Positions 54,638 to 63,149 of a stretch of DNA of 64,000 bases are shown in pieces. Location of the stretch: NCBI RefSeq assembly GCF_000685315.1, contig NZ_ARYM01000007.1, positions 1 through 64,000 of the forward strand, in the 5' to 3' direction. Position numbers and translations under genes: made by a program. Position 1 is the first letter of the stretch. Each line of letters begins with the position of its first letter. Origin of the DNA: Hyphomonas polymorpha PS728 (GTDB lineage Bacteria; Pseudomonadota; Alphaproteobacteria; Caulobacterales; Hyphomonadaceae). A model generated the notes under the pieces. That model searched no databases. It worked only from the letters and a program-made list of their open reading frames with translations, and was not told the origin of the DNA.

Positions 54638-56128
54638 ATGTCTGAGCAAAAGCCGGGAAGCGGCGCGATCACGCCGCCCAACAACCTTGCCGCCGAAGCC
54701 GCCGTGCTCGGCGCGATCCTGTTCGACAACAACGTCTACCAGTTCATCGCTGACATCCTCACCCCGAACGATTTCTACGCCCCCGCCCACCGCGAGGTGT
54801 ATGCCGTGGCCTCCAACATGATCCAGACCGGCCGGGTCGCCGATGGCGTCACCCTGCGCGAATATTTCGAGCACCGGGAAAAGCTCGCCGAAATCGGCGG
54901 CGCGAAATACCTCGTCGACCTGCTGGACGCCGCCGCCTTCGGGCCGGAGGTGAAGGACTATGCCCGCATCATCCGCGACCTCGCCATCCGGCGCGAGCTG
55001 ATCAATGTCGGCGGCACGATCCAGTCCCAGGCCATCACGCCCGAGCCCGACGACACCGGTTCGGTCCTCATCAACAAGGCCGAACGCGCCCTCTTCGATC
55101 TCGCCGAGCGCGGCAGCGCCGAGCGCGGCTTCTCCAGCTTCGCCGAAGCCCTCGCCGAATCGCTGATCACTGCCGAAGCCGCCTTCAAGCGCGGCGGCAA
55201 GATCGCCGGCATCCCCACCGGCCTGCGCGATCTCGACAGCCAGCTTGGCGGCTTCCACCGGTCTGACCTGCTGATCCTCGCCGGCCGCCCCTCGATGGGC
55301 AAAACCTCGCTCGCCACCAACATCGCCTATAACGCGGCCGCTGCCTACAAATACGAAACCCAGGAAGACGGCTCGAAGAAAACGATGGACGGCGCAGTCG
55401 TGGCCTTCTTCTCGCTCGAGATGTCGAACGAACAGCTCGCCACCCGTATCCTCGCCGAGCGCACCGGCATCAACGCCCACCGCATCCGCCAGGGCGACCT
55501 CACCAAGGCAGACTTCGAACAGCTCGTCGAAGCCACCGCCGAGTTGCAGAACCTGCCGCTCTATATTGACGACACCGGCGGCATTTCCATCAGTGAGCTG
55601 ACGGCCCGCGCCCGCCGCCTGCAGCGCTCGGTCGGCCTCGACATGATCGTGATCGACTATCTGCAGCTGATCACCGTGTCGAATTCCGGCGGCCAGGCCA
55701 ACCGCGTGCAGGAAGTCACTCAGATCACCACGGCGCTGAAAGCCCTCGCCAAGGATCTCAACGTCCCCATCGTGGCTCTGTCCCAGCTTTCCCGCGCGGT
55801 GGAACAGCGCGACGACAAGCGCCCGCAACTGTCAGACCTGCGCGAATCCGGCTCGATCGAGCAGGACGCCGATATCGTGATGTTCGTGTTCCGGGAGGAA
55901 TACTACCTCGCGCGGACAGAGCCGCCCGCCGATCCGAACGATCCGACCTCGAACGAAAAATGGAATGCCTGGCGCGCGCGCATGGATCAGGTCTACGGCA
56001 CCGCCGAAGTCATCGTCTCCAAACAGCGTCACGGCCCCATCGGCACAGTCAAGCTCGCCTTCGACTCCAACGTCACCCGCTTCGGAGACCTCGACAAATC
56101 CCGCATGGGCGAAGACGTCTACGAATAA
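54638..56128 (+). CDS. dnaB: Replicative DNA helicase DnaB
   Basis: 496 residues from ATG 54638; a GTG two codons upstream is possible. The N-terminal primase-binding domain (PPNNLAAEAAVLGAILFDNNVYQFI) is joined to the RecA-like motor with Walker A GRPSMGKTSLATNIA (about residue 208), FFSLEMSNEQLATRIL, and Walker B MIVIDYLQLI. The arginine-finger region FLRESG-like SDLRESGSIEQDADIVMF is present. The hexamer unwinds DNA at the replication fork. No intein is seen. It is separated from rplI by the terminator, so it likely has its own promoter. Confidence 0.98.
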   Translation: MSEQKPGSGAITPPNNLAAEAAVLGAILFDNNVYQFIADILTPNDFYAPAHREVYAVASNMIQTGRVADGVTLREYFEHREKLAEIGGAKYLVDLLDAAAFGPEVKDYARIIRDLAIRRELINVGGTIQSQAITPEPDDTGSVLINKAERALFDLAERGSAERGFSSFAEALAESLITAEAAFKRGGKIAGIPTGLRDLDSQLGGFHRSDLLILAGRPSMGKTSLATNIAYNAAAAYKYETQEDGSKKTMDGAVVAFFSLEMSNEQLATRILAERTGINAHRIRQGDLTKADFEQLVEATAELQNLPLYIDDTGGISISELTARARRLQRSVGLDMIVIDYLQLITVSNSGGQANRVQEVTQITTALKALAKDLNVPIVALSQLSRAVEQRDDKRPQLSDLRESGSIEQDADIVMFVFREEYYLARTEPPADPNDPTSNEKWNAWRARMDQVYGTAEVIVSKQRHGPIGTVKLAFDSNVTRFGDLDKSRMGEDVYE

Positions 56129-56150
56129 CGGCAAGGCCCTCCTCCGCTCC

Positions 56151-56168
56151 TCCCCGCGAAGGCGGGGA
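56151..56168. repeat. Short palindromic repeat after dnaB (CCCCGCGAAGGCGGGG type)
   Basis: TCCCCGC (56151-56157) pairs with GCGGGGA (56162-56168) around GAAG. This sequence class is a common dispersed intergenic repeat in GC-rich proteobacteria. It lies 23 bases after dnaB and could stabilise or end its mRNA. Confidence 0.6.
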
Positions 56169-56188
56169 TCTCGCAAGGCCCCGCAAAG

Positions 56189-56218
56189 CTCATCCTGAGC
56201 GAAGTCGAAGGATGAGCG
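56189..56218. repeat. Palindromic repeat with core GAGCGAAGTCGAAGG
   Basis: GCTCATCCT (56189-56197) and AGGATGAGC (56210-56218) are perfect 9-bp arms around TGAGCGAAGTCGA. I recognise this as a frequent dispersed intergenic repeat in alphaproteobacteria. It is 20 bases from the repeat at 56151 and upstream of an unknown gene. Confidence 0.7.
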
Positions 56219-56332
56219 GGCACGCCCCCTTATCCCCCAATATCCTGCAAAAAATCCCGGTTCTTTCAACCCCTTGAAAGAAATTCCGGCAAACTTGTCC
56301 ACCCCCTCTGCGCCCATGCTAGTCTTCCCGGC

Positions 56333-57031
56333 ATGGAAGACACGCCCCCTCAGCCTCCGGATGATCGTGACATCCTGAACGACCTCCTGGGAAGGACGCG
56401 GTATTTCATCCTTGATCTGATTGGGTTTCTTGACACTGCGCTGGAGCGGCTGGGAAACACCCCGCTCAGCGCGCGGGTTGTCCGCTATCTCACGCGCCGC
56501 GCGCTCCTGCCTGCGGAGGCTGCCCTGCGCCGGGCTATCATCCTCATGGCCTTCCAGCTGGAACCGGCACCCGCTGCCCCCGCCCGCGCGCCTGCCAAAG
56601 CCAGCGCCCGCCCGCCATCGCCCGGCCCTCAGGCTGCTGCCTCTCCCCGCGCGCCCCTGTTCCGCATGAGCGAGCCTCAGCCGCGCCCGGTAAAATATCC
56701 GGGCACAAACTATCTTCCCGAAGAACTCATGCCCCGCATCACACTGCTCACCGAGGCTGCCCTTGAGGCCCGCCCGGCTGCGGCCCCGCCGCCCGCGCCC
56801 CGCGATCCTGCCGCTGCCTTCCGCCGCCGCTTCGAAGCGCTGCGCGCCGCCTATGAGGCCCCCGCTCCGGTCGCCCGCCGCTGGCGCCGCCGGTGCGCCG
56901 CCTCAGCCGCCAGAACCCTGTCGTCCGGCAAGATCCCCGGCGCGGCCAGATCCCTCGGCCAGAATGCCCTCAGCCTGCTGCAGGAACTCACCCAGGCCGC
57001 CCGCAGCACGCCCCTCCTCAACACATCCTGA
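56333..57031 (+). CDS. Unrecognised Pro/Ala-rich protein flanked by repeats
   Basis: 232 residues, no family recognised. Residues 10-80 look helical and partly hydrophobic (RYFILDLIGFLDTALERLG, then [25 protein letters not shown]). Residues 80-115 and 140-165 are Pro/Ala-rich, probably disordered. The C-terminus is Arg- and Ala-rich with RRWRRRCAASAAR. No signal peptide is obvious, and the ribosome site is weak. Coding is supported by strand-consistent third-position GC and the absence of a better frame. Palindromic repeats lie on both sides (56151-56218 and 57056-57285). Confidence 0.6.
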   Translation: MEDTPPQPPDDRDILNDLLGRTRYFILDLIGFLDTALERLGNTPLSARVVRYLTRRALLPAEAALRRAIILMAFQLEPAPAAPARAPAKASARPPSPGPQAAASPRAPLFRMSEPQPRPVKYPGTNYLPEELMPRITLLTEAALEARPAAAPPPAPRDPAAAFRRRFEALRAAYEAPAPVARRWRRRCAASAARTLSSGKIPGAARSLGQNALSLLQELTQAARSTPLLNTS

Positions 57032-57336
57032 AATCCCCGCCCAATCAGCCGCCCGCCTCCCTCGCCCAGCGAGGGAGGATAAGGGCGTTTGTGCGCAAGT
57101 CAGATTCCCCCCTCCATCGTCACCCTCGATGGCCGAAGGCCATCTGAGGGCCTATCTCCTGAACGCTCCGCAGTCGCACATCTCATGATGCGTCTTCCCG
57201 GTTTCGCCGAAGGCGAAGACCAGGATCCAGACTTTCCTTCTTGCGCTGAATCCCGGGCTTTGCTTTCGCAAATCCCGGGAAGACGAAAGCGAAAGAAGAT
57301 TGAATTTGACTGAATAGCAGCGCGCCGCCGCCAGCC
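57032..57336. repeat. Repeat-dense intergenic region with several nested palindromes
   Basis: No gene is seen. Palindromes include 57056-57078 (perfect 10-bp arms, loop CCA), 57123-57150 (ATGGCC GAA GGCCAT inside CCCTC/GAGGG), 57203-57217 (TTCGCC GAA GGCGAA) and 57251-57280 (13-bp arms, one mismatch). The last two are enclosed by CGTCTTCCCGG (57191-57201) and its complement (57275-57285), making one compound element of about 95 bases. The GAAGG loop recurs with the repeats after dnaB. It lies between convergent genes. Confidence 0.75.
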
Positions 57337-57822
57337 TCAGCCGAGCCCGCCCCGCAACAGGTCCAGCGCCTCGGCCGCAAAGAGGCGCATATTCGCCTCC
57401 CGGTCTGAAATCCCGGTCTCCAGCGTGCGGGAAACCAGCACGCCCCCCGGCCCGGCCAGCGCCACGCAGGTATGCCCCGCATCGTCGCCATACATGTTGC
57501 CCGTTGGCCCGGAGGCGCCCGTCTCGCAGAGGCCCCAATCAGCCTCCAGCAGCTCGCGGATGCGCCCGGCCAGCATCCTGGCATAGGGCTCGGAGGAGGA
57601 GCGCTTGTCGCCCAGGTCTTCCCGCGTCAGGCCCAGAAGGCCGCGGAACGCCTGCGGGGTATAGATCACGCCGCCGCCCCGGTAGTAGCGCGAAGCGCCC
57701 GGCGCGGCCAGCAGCGCGGCGGAAATCAGTCCGCCAGCGGAAGATTCCGAAATCGCGACGGTCTCCCGCCGCGCCTTCAGGATGTCGCCAATCTCGGCGG
57801 CAAGGGGCAATAATGTCTGCAT
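57337..57822 (-). CDS. CinA-family nicotinamide-nucleotide amidohydrolase (stand-alone domain)
   Basis: 161 residues, corresponding to the CinA C-terminal domain (PncC type). Family motifs are ISESSAGGLISAALLAAPGASRYYRGGGVIYT and ETGASGPTGNMYGDDAGHTCVAL. The usual ESCTGG is ESSAGG here, so the conserved Cys is a Ser. The enzyme deamidates NMN to NaMN in the pyridine nucleotide cycle. It lies downstream of the crotonase gene by 27 bases in the same direction and may share its transcript. Confidence 0.88.
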   Translation of the reverse strand: MQTLLPLAAEIGDILKARRETVAISESSAGGLISAALLAAPGASRYYRGGGVIYTPQAFRGLLGLTREDLGDKRSSSEPYARMLAGRIRELLEADWGLCETGASGPTGNMYGDDAGHTCVALAGPGGVLVSRTLETGISDREANMRLFAAEALDLLRGGLG

Positions 57823-57849
57823 GGCCTTATCGCCCCTCGCCGTCCGGGT

Positions 57850-58758
57850 TTACTTGTTGCCGATCCATTCGAACTCTGGCTCGTCCCACCAGGGGAAGAA
57901 GCCCGGCATTCCGTCGGAAACTTTCACCGGATAGGTCGGCGTGCGCTTCTCCAGGAAGCTCATCACGCCCTCTTTCGCGTCCGGCGTCTTGCCGCGGGTA
58001 TAGATGGCGGCCGAGTCCACGATATGCGCTTCCATCGGATGGCTCGCGCCCAGCATCCGCCACATCATCTGCCGCGTCAGCGCGTTGGAAACCGGCGCGG
58101 TGTTATCGGCAATTTCCTTGGCCAGTTCCCGCGCCACCGTCATCAGGTCCGCATGAGGAACAACACGGCTCACGAGCCCGCCCTTCAGCGCCTCATCCGC
58201 CGGGAACACGCGGCCGGTATAGCACCATTCCAGCGCCTGCTGGATGCCCACAAGGCGCGGCAGGAACCAGCTCGACGCCGCCTCCGGGTTGATGCCCCGG
58301 CGGTTGAACACAAAGCCAAAGCGCGCCTTGTCCGAAGCAATGCGGATATCCATCGGCAGCTGCATGGTCACGCCAATGCCCACAGCCGCGCCATTGATCG
58401 CGCCGATCACCGGCTTCAGGCTCTCGAAAATGCGCAGGGTCACGCGGCCGCCGCCATCGCGCTGGATGTCCACCGATTCGGTCCGGCCCTTCTCGCCATC
58501 CCCGGCGCGGGCGTCATAGTCGAACGTCTTGGCGCCTGCCGATAGGTCGGCCCCGGCGCAGAAGGCCCGGTCGCCATGCCCGGTGACGATCACCACCTTC
58601 ACGTCATCATTGGCGTCGGTGATGTCGAAGGCCTCGATCATCTCGTACATCATGGTGCCGGTGAAGGCGTTCATATTGTCCGGCCGGTGCAGCGTCAGGG
58701 TGGCGATACCGTCCTCGATGTCGAGAATGATTTCCTTGAATTCCTTGGGCCTAGCCAT
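57850..58758 (-). CDS. Crotonase-family enoyl-CoA hydratase/isomerase
   Basis: 302 residues. Crotonase signatures are visible: GIATLTLHRPDNMNAFTGTMMYEM, the CoA oxyanion loop GDRAFCAGADLS, and KPVIGAINGAAVGIGVTMQLPMDIRIAS, followed by FVFNRRGINPEAASSWFLPRLVG. The longer spacer after GADLS is seen in some actinobacterial and alphaproteobacterial members. The Glu pair of classical hydratases is not obvious, so hydratase activity is not certain. Substrate unknown. It is divergent from the amidohydrolase gene, with palindromes between. Confidence 0.88.
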   Translation of the reverse strand: MARPKEFKEIILDIEDGIATLTLHRPDNMNAFTGTMMYEMIEAFDITDANDDVKVVIVTGHGDRAFCAGADLSAGAKTFDYDARAGDGEKGRTESVDIQRDGGGRVTLRIFESLKPVIGAINGAAVGIGVTMQLPMDIRIASDKARFGFVFNRRGINPEAASSWFLPRLVGIQQALEWCYTGRVFPADEALKGGLVSRVVPHADLMTVARELAKEIADNTAPVSNALTRQMMWRMLGASHPMEAHIVDSAAIYTRGKTPDAKEGVMSFLEKRTPTYPVKVSDGMPGFFPWWDEPEFEWIGNK

Positions 58759-58816
58759 CGTCGGGTTCCTCCAGTGATTTGTCTCCCGCCCGAGAAGGCC
58801 CGCCTTCCCTAACGTC

Positions 58817-58849
58817 CGTCAAGCGCGCCGGGGCGCTTGACGCAAGCGC
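58817..58849. promoter_or_regulatory. Overlapping palindromes in the crotonase/amidohydrolase divergent promoter region
   Basis: CGTCAAGCGC (58817-58826) pairs with GCGCTTGACG (58833-58842). The second arm also pairs with CAAGCGC (58843-58849) across ACG. The shared half-site is CAAGCGC. Its place, 59 to 90 bases before either start, fits an operator for a regulator not encoded nearby. Confidence 0.5.
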
Positions 58850-58906
58850 ATCCGCCACCGCACAACAGACACGACGCATGACGAAATTTTCAGGAATCGC
58901 CCGGCC

Positions 58907-60211
58907 ATGATCCTTCGCGCTCTCGCTGCCGCCGCCGCAGCGCTCACGCTTGCCGCCAGCCCCGCTGCCGGCGAAACGGTCTACCTCACGGCGGGCCATT
59001 TCATTGACCCCGTTTCCGGGCAAACCGTGCGCGATGCCGCCTTCGTCATTGAGGAGGGCGTGGTCGCCCAGCGCGGCACCAAGGCCAGCCTCAAGGCTCC
59101 AAGGGACGCCAAAACGGTCGATCTCGGCCAGGCCTGGCTGATGCCCGGCTTCATCGACATGCACGTCCACCTCACCAGCGACGCCGAAGACGGCCCCTAC
59201 TATTCCTTGAGCCTTTCGGACGAGCGGATGGCCATCAAGGGCGTCAAGAATGCCCGCAAGACCCTGCTCGCCGGCTTCACCACCGCGCGCAATCTCGGCG
59301 CCAAAAGCTATGCCGATGTTGCCCTGCGCGACGCCATTGAGGCCGGCGAAGTGCCCGGCCCCCGCCTGATCGTTTCCGGCCCGCCGGTCGGCATCACGGG
59401 TGGCCACTGCTCGGACATGAACCTCCTGCCCTCCGAATATGGCCTGAAAGGCGCTGGCGTTGCCAACGGCCCCTGGGAAATGCGCGCCAAGGTTCGGGAG
59501 AACATCAAATACGGCGTGGACCTGATCAAGACCTGCTCCACCGGCGGCGTCCTCTCCAAAGGCACTGCGCTGGGCGCAGCGCAAGGTACGATCGAAGAGA
59601 TTGAGGCCATCGTCGAAGAGGCCCATGCCCGCGGCCTCAAGGTCGCCAGCCACGCCCACGGCACCGTCGGCATCCGCAACGCCATCCTCGCCGGTGTGGA
59701 TACGGTCGAGCATGGCTCCATCATGGACGAGGCCACCATCCAGCTCGCCGTCGAGCATGGCACCTATCTCTCGATGGATATCTACAACACCGAATACATC
59801 CTCTCCGAAGGCGCGAAGAACGGCCTCCTGGAAGAATCCCTCGCCAAGGAACGCTCCATCTCCGCCCGCCAGCGCGCCAGCTTCAGCGCCGCCGTGAAGG
59901 CCGGCGCCAAGGTCGTCTTCGGCTCCGATGCCGGGGTCTATCCCCACGGCCTCAACGGCAACCAGTTCTCCCGCATGGTCACCTTCGGCATGACGCCGAT
60001 GCAGGCCCTGCGCGCGGGCACCTCCTTCGCTGCCGAAGCCCTCGGAAAATCCGGAGAAGTCGGCTGCGGAGACGTGGGCTGCAAGGCAGATTTTGTCGCC
60101 GTCACCGCTGATCCATTGGCAGACATGCAGCGCCTGGCCGATGTGGACTTCGTGATGAAAGGCGGCGTCGTCTACAAGCAGAGCGGCGTGCCGCAGGCTT
60201 CGTCCTTCTAA
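58907..60211 (+). CDS. Secreted metal-dependent amidohydrolase (imidazolonepropionase-like/Xaa-dipeptidase group)
   Basis: 434 residues. Signal peptide (ALAAAAAALTLAASPAAG) directs it to the periplasm. Binuclear metal residues are His-x-His in FIDMHVHL, the candidate carboxylated Lys in DLIKTCSTGG, His in ASHAHG and VEHGSI, and Asp in GSDAGVYPHG. This pattern fits the Cc2672/Sgx9260 subgroup, whose characterised members cleave dipeptides with C-terminal Arg, Lys or hydrophobic residues. The exact substrate is uncertain. The fatty-acid hydroxylase gene starts 12 bases after it. Confidence 0.9.
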   Translation: MILRALAAAAAALTLAASPAAGETVYLTAGHFIDPVSGQTVRDAAFVIEEGVVAQRGTKASLKAPRDAKTVDLGQAWLMPGFIDMHVHLTSDAEDGPYYSLSLSDERMAIKGVKNARKTLLAGFTTARNLGAKSYADVALRDAIEAGEVPGPRLIVSGPPVGITGGHCSDMNLLPSEYGLKGAGVANGPWEMRAKVRENIKYGVDLIKTCSTGGVLSKGTALGAAQGTIEEIEAIVEEAHARGLKVASHAHGTVGIRNAILAGVDTVEHGSIMDEATIQLAVEHGTYLSMDIYNTEYILSEGAKNGLLEESLAKERSISARQRASFSAAVKAGAKVVFGSDAGVYPHGLNGNQFSRMVTFGMTPMQALRAGTSFAAEALGKSGEVGCGDVGCKADFVAVTADPLADMQRLADVDFVMKGGVVYKQSGVPQASSF

Positions 60212-60223
60212 GGATCATCGCCC

Positions 60224-61162
60224 ATGGATTTCACGCCCTTTCCGGATGTGACCGCCCTGGCCGCCCCGGTCTTCGTGGCCTCGGTGGCGTGGGAATGGTG
60301 GGCGGTGAAAACCGGCCGCGCCAAGGGCCGCTACGAAACGAAGGACGCCCTCGCCTCCATGGCCATGGGTCTGGGCAATGTCGTGGTCAACACCGCTACA
60401 GCCACCATCGCCCTCTGGATGATGATGCTGGCCTGGCCCTTCCGTATCATGACCATCCCAATGACCTGGTGGAGCTTTGCCCTCTGCTTTGTGGCGTATG
60501 ATTTCATCTATTACTGGAAACACCGCTTCGCCCACCGCATGCGCTGGTTCTGGATGGAGCATGTCACCCACCATTCCTCCCGGCACTACAACCTCACCAC
60601 CGCTCTGCGCCAGCCCTGGTTCGGCCCGTTCACGGGGCTCATCCTGGTCGGCCTGCCGCTCGTCTGGCTGGGCTTCCACCCCTACGTTCTCGCCCTCGCA
60701 GGCGGCCTCAACCTGATCTACCAGTTCTGGATTCACACCGAGGCGGTGGACAAGATGCCCCGCTGGTTCGAGGCGGTGATGAACACCCCCTCCCACCACC
60801 GCGTCCACCACGCCACCAACCCGCGTTATCTGGATACGAACTATGCCGGCGTCTTCATCATCTGGGACAAGATGTTCGGAACCTTCGTGCCCGAGCGTGA
60901 AGATGACAAGCCGAGCTATGGCATCGTCAAACAGCTCACCACGCACAATCCCATCACCATCGCCTTCCACGAATTCGGCGGCTTCCTGACCGATTGCGCC
61001 CGCGATGGCCTGCGCCCGTGGCGCTGGCTGGGCCGCGCGGTCAATGCGCCGGGCTGGAGCCCGGATGGCCACCATAATCGCTCCGCCGAACTCAAACAGG
61101 CCTACGTCGCCGCCCATCCGGGCCAGGCCGGCCAGCCCGGCTTGCCGCCCGCGCGGGACTAA
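60224..61162 (+). CDS. Sterol desaturase/fatty acid hydroxylase-family membrane protein
   Basis: 312 residues with about four transmembrane segments. The di-iron histidine clusters are HRFAHRMRW (HX3H), EHVTHHSSRHYN (HX2HH) and TPSHHRVHHATN (HXXHH). Family members hydroxylate or desaturate lipid chains, carotenoids or sterols using O2. The sequence YDFIYYWKHRFAHR is typical. Substrate unknown. Its stop overlaps the opposing cobQ gene by 4 bases (61159-61162). Confidence 0.92.
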   Translation: MDFTPFPDVTALAAPVFVASVAWEWWAVKTGRAKGRYETKDALASMAMGLGNVVVNTATATIALWMMMLAWPFRIMTIPMTWWSFALCFVAYDFIYYWKHRFAHRMRWFWMEHVTHHSSRHYNLTTALRQPWFGPFTGLILVGLPLVWLGFHPYVLALAGGLNLIYQFWIHTEAVDKMPRWFEAVMNTPSHHRVHHATNPRYLDTNYAGVFIIWDKMFGTFVPEREDDKPSYGIVKQLTTHNPITIAFHEFGGFLTDCARDGLRPWRWLGRAVNAPGWSPDGHHNRSAELKQAYVAAHPGQAGQPGLPPARD

Positions 61163-62637
61163 CCCCGCCAGCCCGGCGGCTCGGCCAGCGCAAGGAAACG
61201 CGCCACATCCATATGCGCCTCCAGCCCATCGGCCAGCGCGTCCAGCGCCGCCTCCACCGATGCCCCATAGGCCGCCTCGGATGACGCCCCCGCCCGCACC
61301 CCTTCCAGCCAGGCCGACCGGAAGCGATCCTCGGCAAAGAGGCCATGCACATAAGTGCCCTCAATGCGCCCGTCCGGGCTGACCGCGCCTTCAGGACCAT
61401 CCGGCAACTGAAGGAAAGGCCGCGCCCCATCCGGCCCGCGCGTCAGCCCCGCATGGATCTCATAGCCGCTGACGGCAAGCCCCGTGCGCGCGCACTGGCC
61501 CGTGACGGGACGGACGGTCTTTTCCCCCTGCATGGTCGTGTCGGTCTGCAGCAGGCCCAGCCCCGGCATCTCTCCGGCCGGGCCATCAGCGCCTTCCGGA
61601 TCGCACAGCCACTGGCCCAGCATCTGATATCCCCCGCAAATACCCAGCACCCGCCCGCCCGTGCGCGCATGGGCCAGGATGTCATGATCCCATCCCTGCG
61701 CCCGCAGGAAAGCCATGTCCGCCAGCGTGGATTTGGTGCCAAAGAGGATGATCACATCCGTGTCGCGCGGGATCGCCTGCCCCGGCGGCACAAACAGGAA
61801 GTCCACATTCGGCTCATTCCGCAGCGGGTCGGCATCATCAAAGTTTGCAATCCGCGACAGCATCGGCGCCGCAATCCGGATCTTGCCGCCCCCCCTTGAT
61901 TTCATCTGCCCCAGGACGACTGCATCCTCCGCCGGCAGGCGCGCCGCTGCGCTCAGCCAGGGCACAATGCCCAGGCCCGCCCATCCGGTCATGCGCTCGA
62001 TATCCGCCATGGCCGGCGTGAACAGGGAAGGATCGCCGCGAAACTTGTTGATGAGGAACGCCCGGATCATGGCGGCGTCCTCTGCCTCGATCACCGTCTT
62101 CGTTCCCACAATCGCCGCGATCACCCCGCCCCGGTCAATGTCGCCGGCCAGCACCACGGGCACCCCCGCCGCGCGGGCAAAGCCCATATTGGCAATGTCG
62201 CCGCCGCGCAGATTGATCTCCGCCGGGCTGCCCGCCCCTTCCACGATCACAAGATCAAAGCGCGACGTCAGCCGCCCGAAACTCTCCAGCACCGCGCTGC
62301 GCAGGCCCTCGCGCCGGGCCATATAGTCGGCCGCCGCCAGCGTGGCCGAAGGGCGCCCATGCACGATTACCTGCGATGTGCGGTCAGACTGGGGCTTGAG
62401 CAGAACAGGGTTAAAGTCCGTCTCCGGATCAAGTCCGCAGGCCCGCGCCTGCAGCGCCTGCGCGCGGCCAATCTCCCCGCCATCGGCGGTTGCGGCCGCA
62501 TTGTTGGACATGTTCTGCGGCTTGAACGGCGCTACGGTGAGGCCCTGGCGCCGCGCAATGCGGCACAGCCCGGCCACCAGCAGCGACTTGCCAACATCAG
62601 AGCCAGTGCCCTGGATCATGATTGCGCGCGGGCCCAT
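61159..62637 (-). CDS. cobQ: Cobyric acid synthase CobQ
   Basis: 492 residues from ATG 62637, preceded by GGAGGCAGGGAG; a longer frame to 62748 has no site. IMIQGTGSDVGKSLLVAGLCRIARRQG is the nucleotide-binding start, followed by KPQNMSNNAA and VIVEGAGSPAEINLR. The glutaminase domain has catalytic Cys in LGICGGYQMLG and His in GTYVHGLF. It amidates four carboxylates of adenosyl-cobyrinate a,c-diamide in B12 synthesis or salvage. No other cob gene is in the window. It lies 107 bases downstream of DUF779. Confidence 0.96.
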   Translation of the reverse strand: MGPRAIMIQGTGSDVGKSLLVAGLCRIARRQGLTVAPFKPQNMSNNAAATADGGEIGRAQALQARACGLDPETDFNPVLLKPQSDRTSQVIVHGRPSATLAAADYMARREGLRSAVLESFGRLTSRFDLVIVEGAGSPAEINLRGGDIANMGFARAAGVPVVLAGDIDRGGVIAAIVGTKTVIEAEDAAMIRAFLINKFRGDPSLFTPAMADIERMTGWAGLGIVPWLSAAARLPAEDAVVLGQMKSRGGGKIRIAAPMLSRIANFDDADPLRNEPNVDFLFVPPGQAIPRDTDVIILFGTKSTLADMAFLRAQGWDHDILAHARTGGRVLGICGGYQMLGQWLCDPEGADGPAGEMPGLGLLQTDTTMQGEKTVRPVTGQCARTGLAVSGYEIHAGLTRGPDGARPFLQLPDGPEGAVSPDGRIEGTYVHGLFAEDRFRSAWLEGVRAGASSEAAYGASVEAALDALADGLEAHMDVARFLALAEPPGWRG

Positions 62638-62744
62638 CACTCCCTGCCTCCAGGCTGACGCCCGCAGGGGCGCCCTCTCCGCGACGTGTAGGAACGCGCA
62701 GGCCACCTGTCCAGAAATTTCCCGGCTGGCCTCCCGCCTCTGCC

Positions 62745-63110
62745 TCAAGCGTCCAGCGCCGCCAGTTCCTCGGGCGTGAAAACGCGCGAGCGCGTCAAAA
62801 ACCGGCGCTCGCGGCCATTATCCAGCGAGAACATCCCGCCCCGGCCCGGCACAGCGTCAATGATCAGCTGGGTATGTTTCCACAGCTCGAACTGGCTGCC
62901 GGAAATATACACCGGCATATCCCCGATCTCGCCCAGCTTCACATCATTCTCGCCCAGCTTGAAGTCGTCCTGCGGATAACACATCGGCGAAGACCCATCA
63001 CAGCACCCGCCGGACTGGTGAAACAGCACAGGCCCATGATCGCCCACGATCTCCGCCAGCAGATCCAGCGCGGCGGGCGTGGCGGTGACGCGGGAAATAT
63101 CGCTGGGCAT
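62745..63110 (-). CDS. DUF779-family protein
   Basis: 121 residues. The DUF779 core is present: GPVLFHQSGGCCDGSSPMCYP (Cys pair plus a third Cys), VYISGSQFELWKHTQLIID and GMFSLDNGRERRFLTRSRVFTPEE. The clustered cysteines suggest metal binding or a redox role, but no activity is established for the family. Members commonly sit beside aldehyde or alcohol dehydrogenases. Here the gene follows an AdhP-like dehydrogenase by 39 bases and is probably co-transcribed with it. Confidence 0.9.
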   Translation of the reverse strand: MPSDISRVTATPAALDLLAEIVGDHGPVLFHQSGGCCDGSSPMCYPQDDFKLGENDVKLGEIGDMPVYISGSQFELWKHTQLIIDAVPGRGGMFSLDNGRERRFLTRSRVFTPEELAALDA

Positions 63111-63149
63111 GGGGCTGTCTCCTTCTGGGCGGCGGAAAGGCAGAAGGCC

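Noticed and set aside
53162-55828. 888-codon minus-strand frame spanning rpsF, rpsR, rplI and dnaB
   Set aside because: It crosses four certain genes and the rplI terminator; it is a by-product of codon bias.
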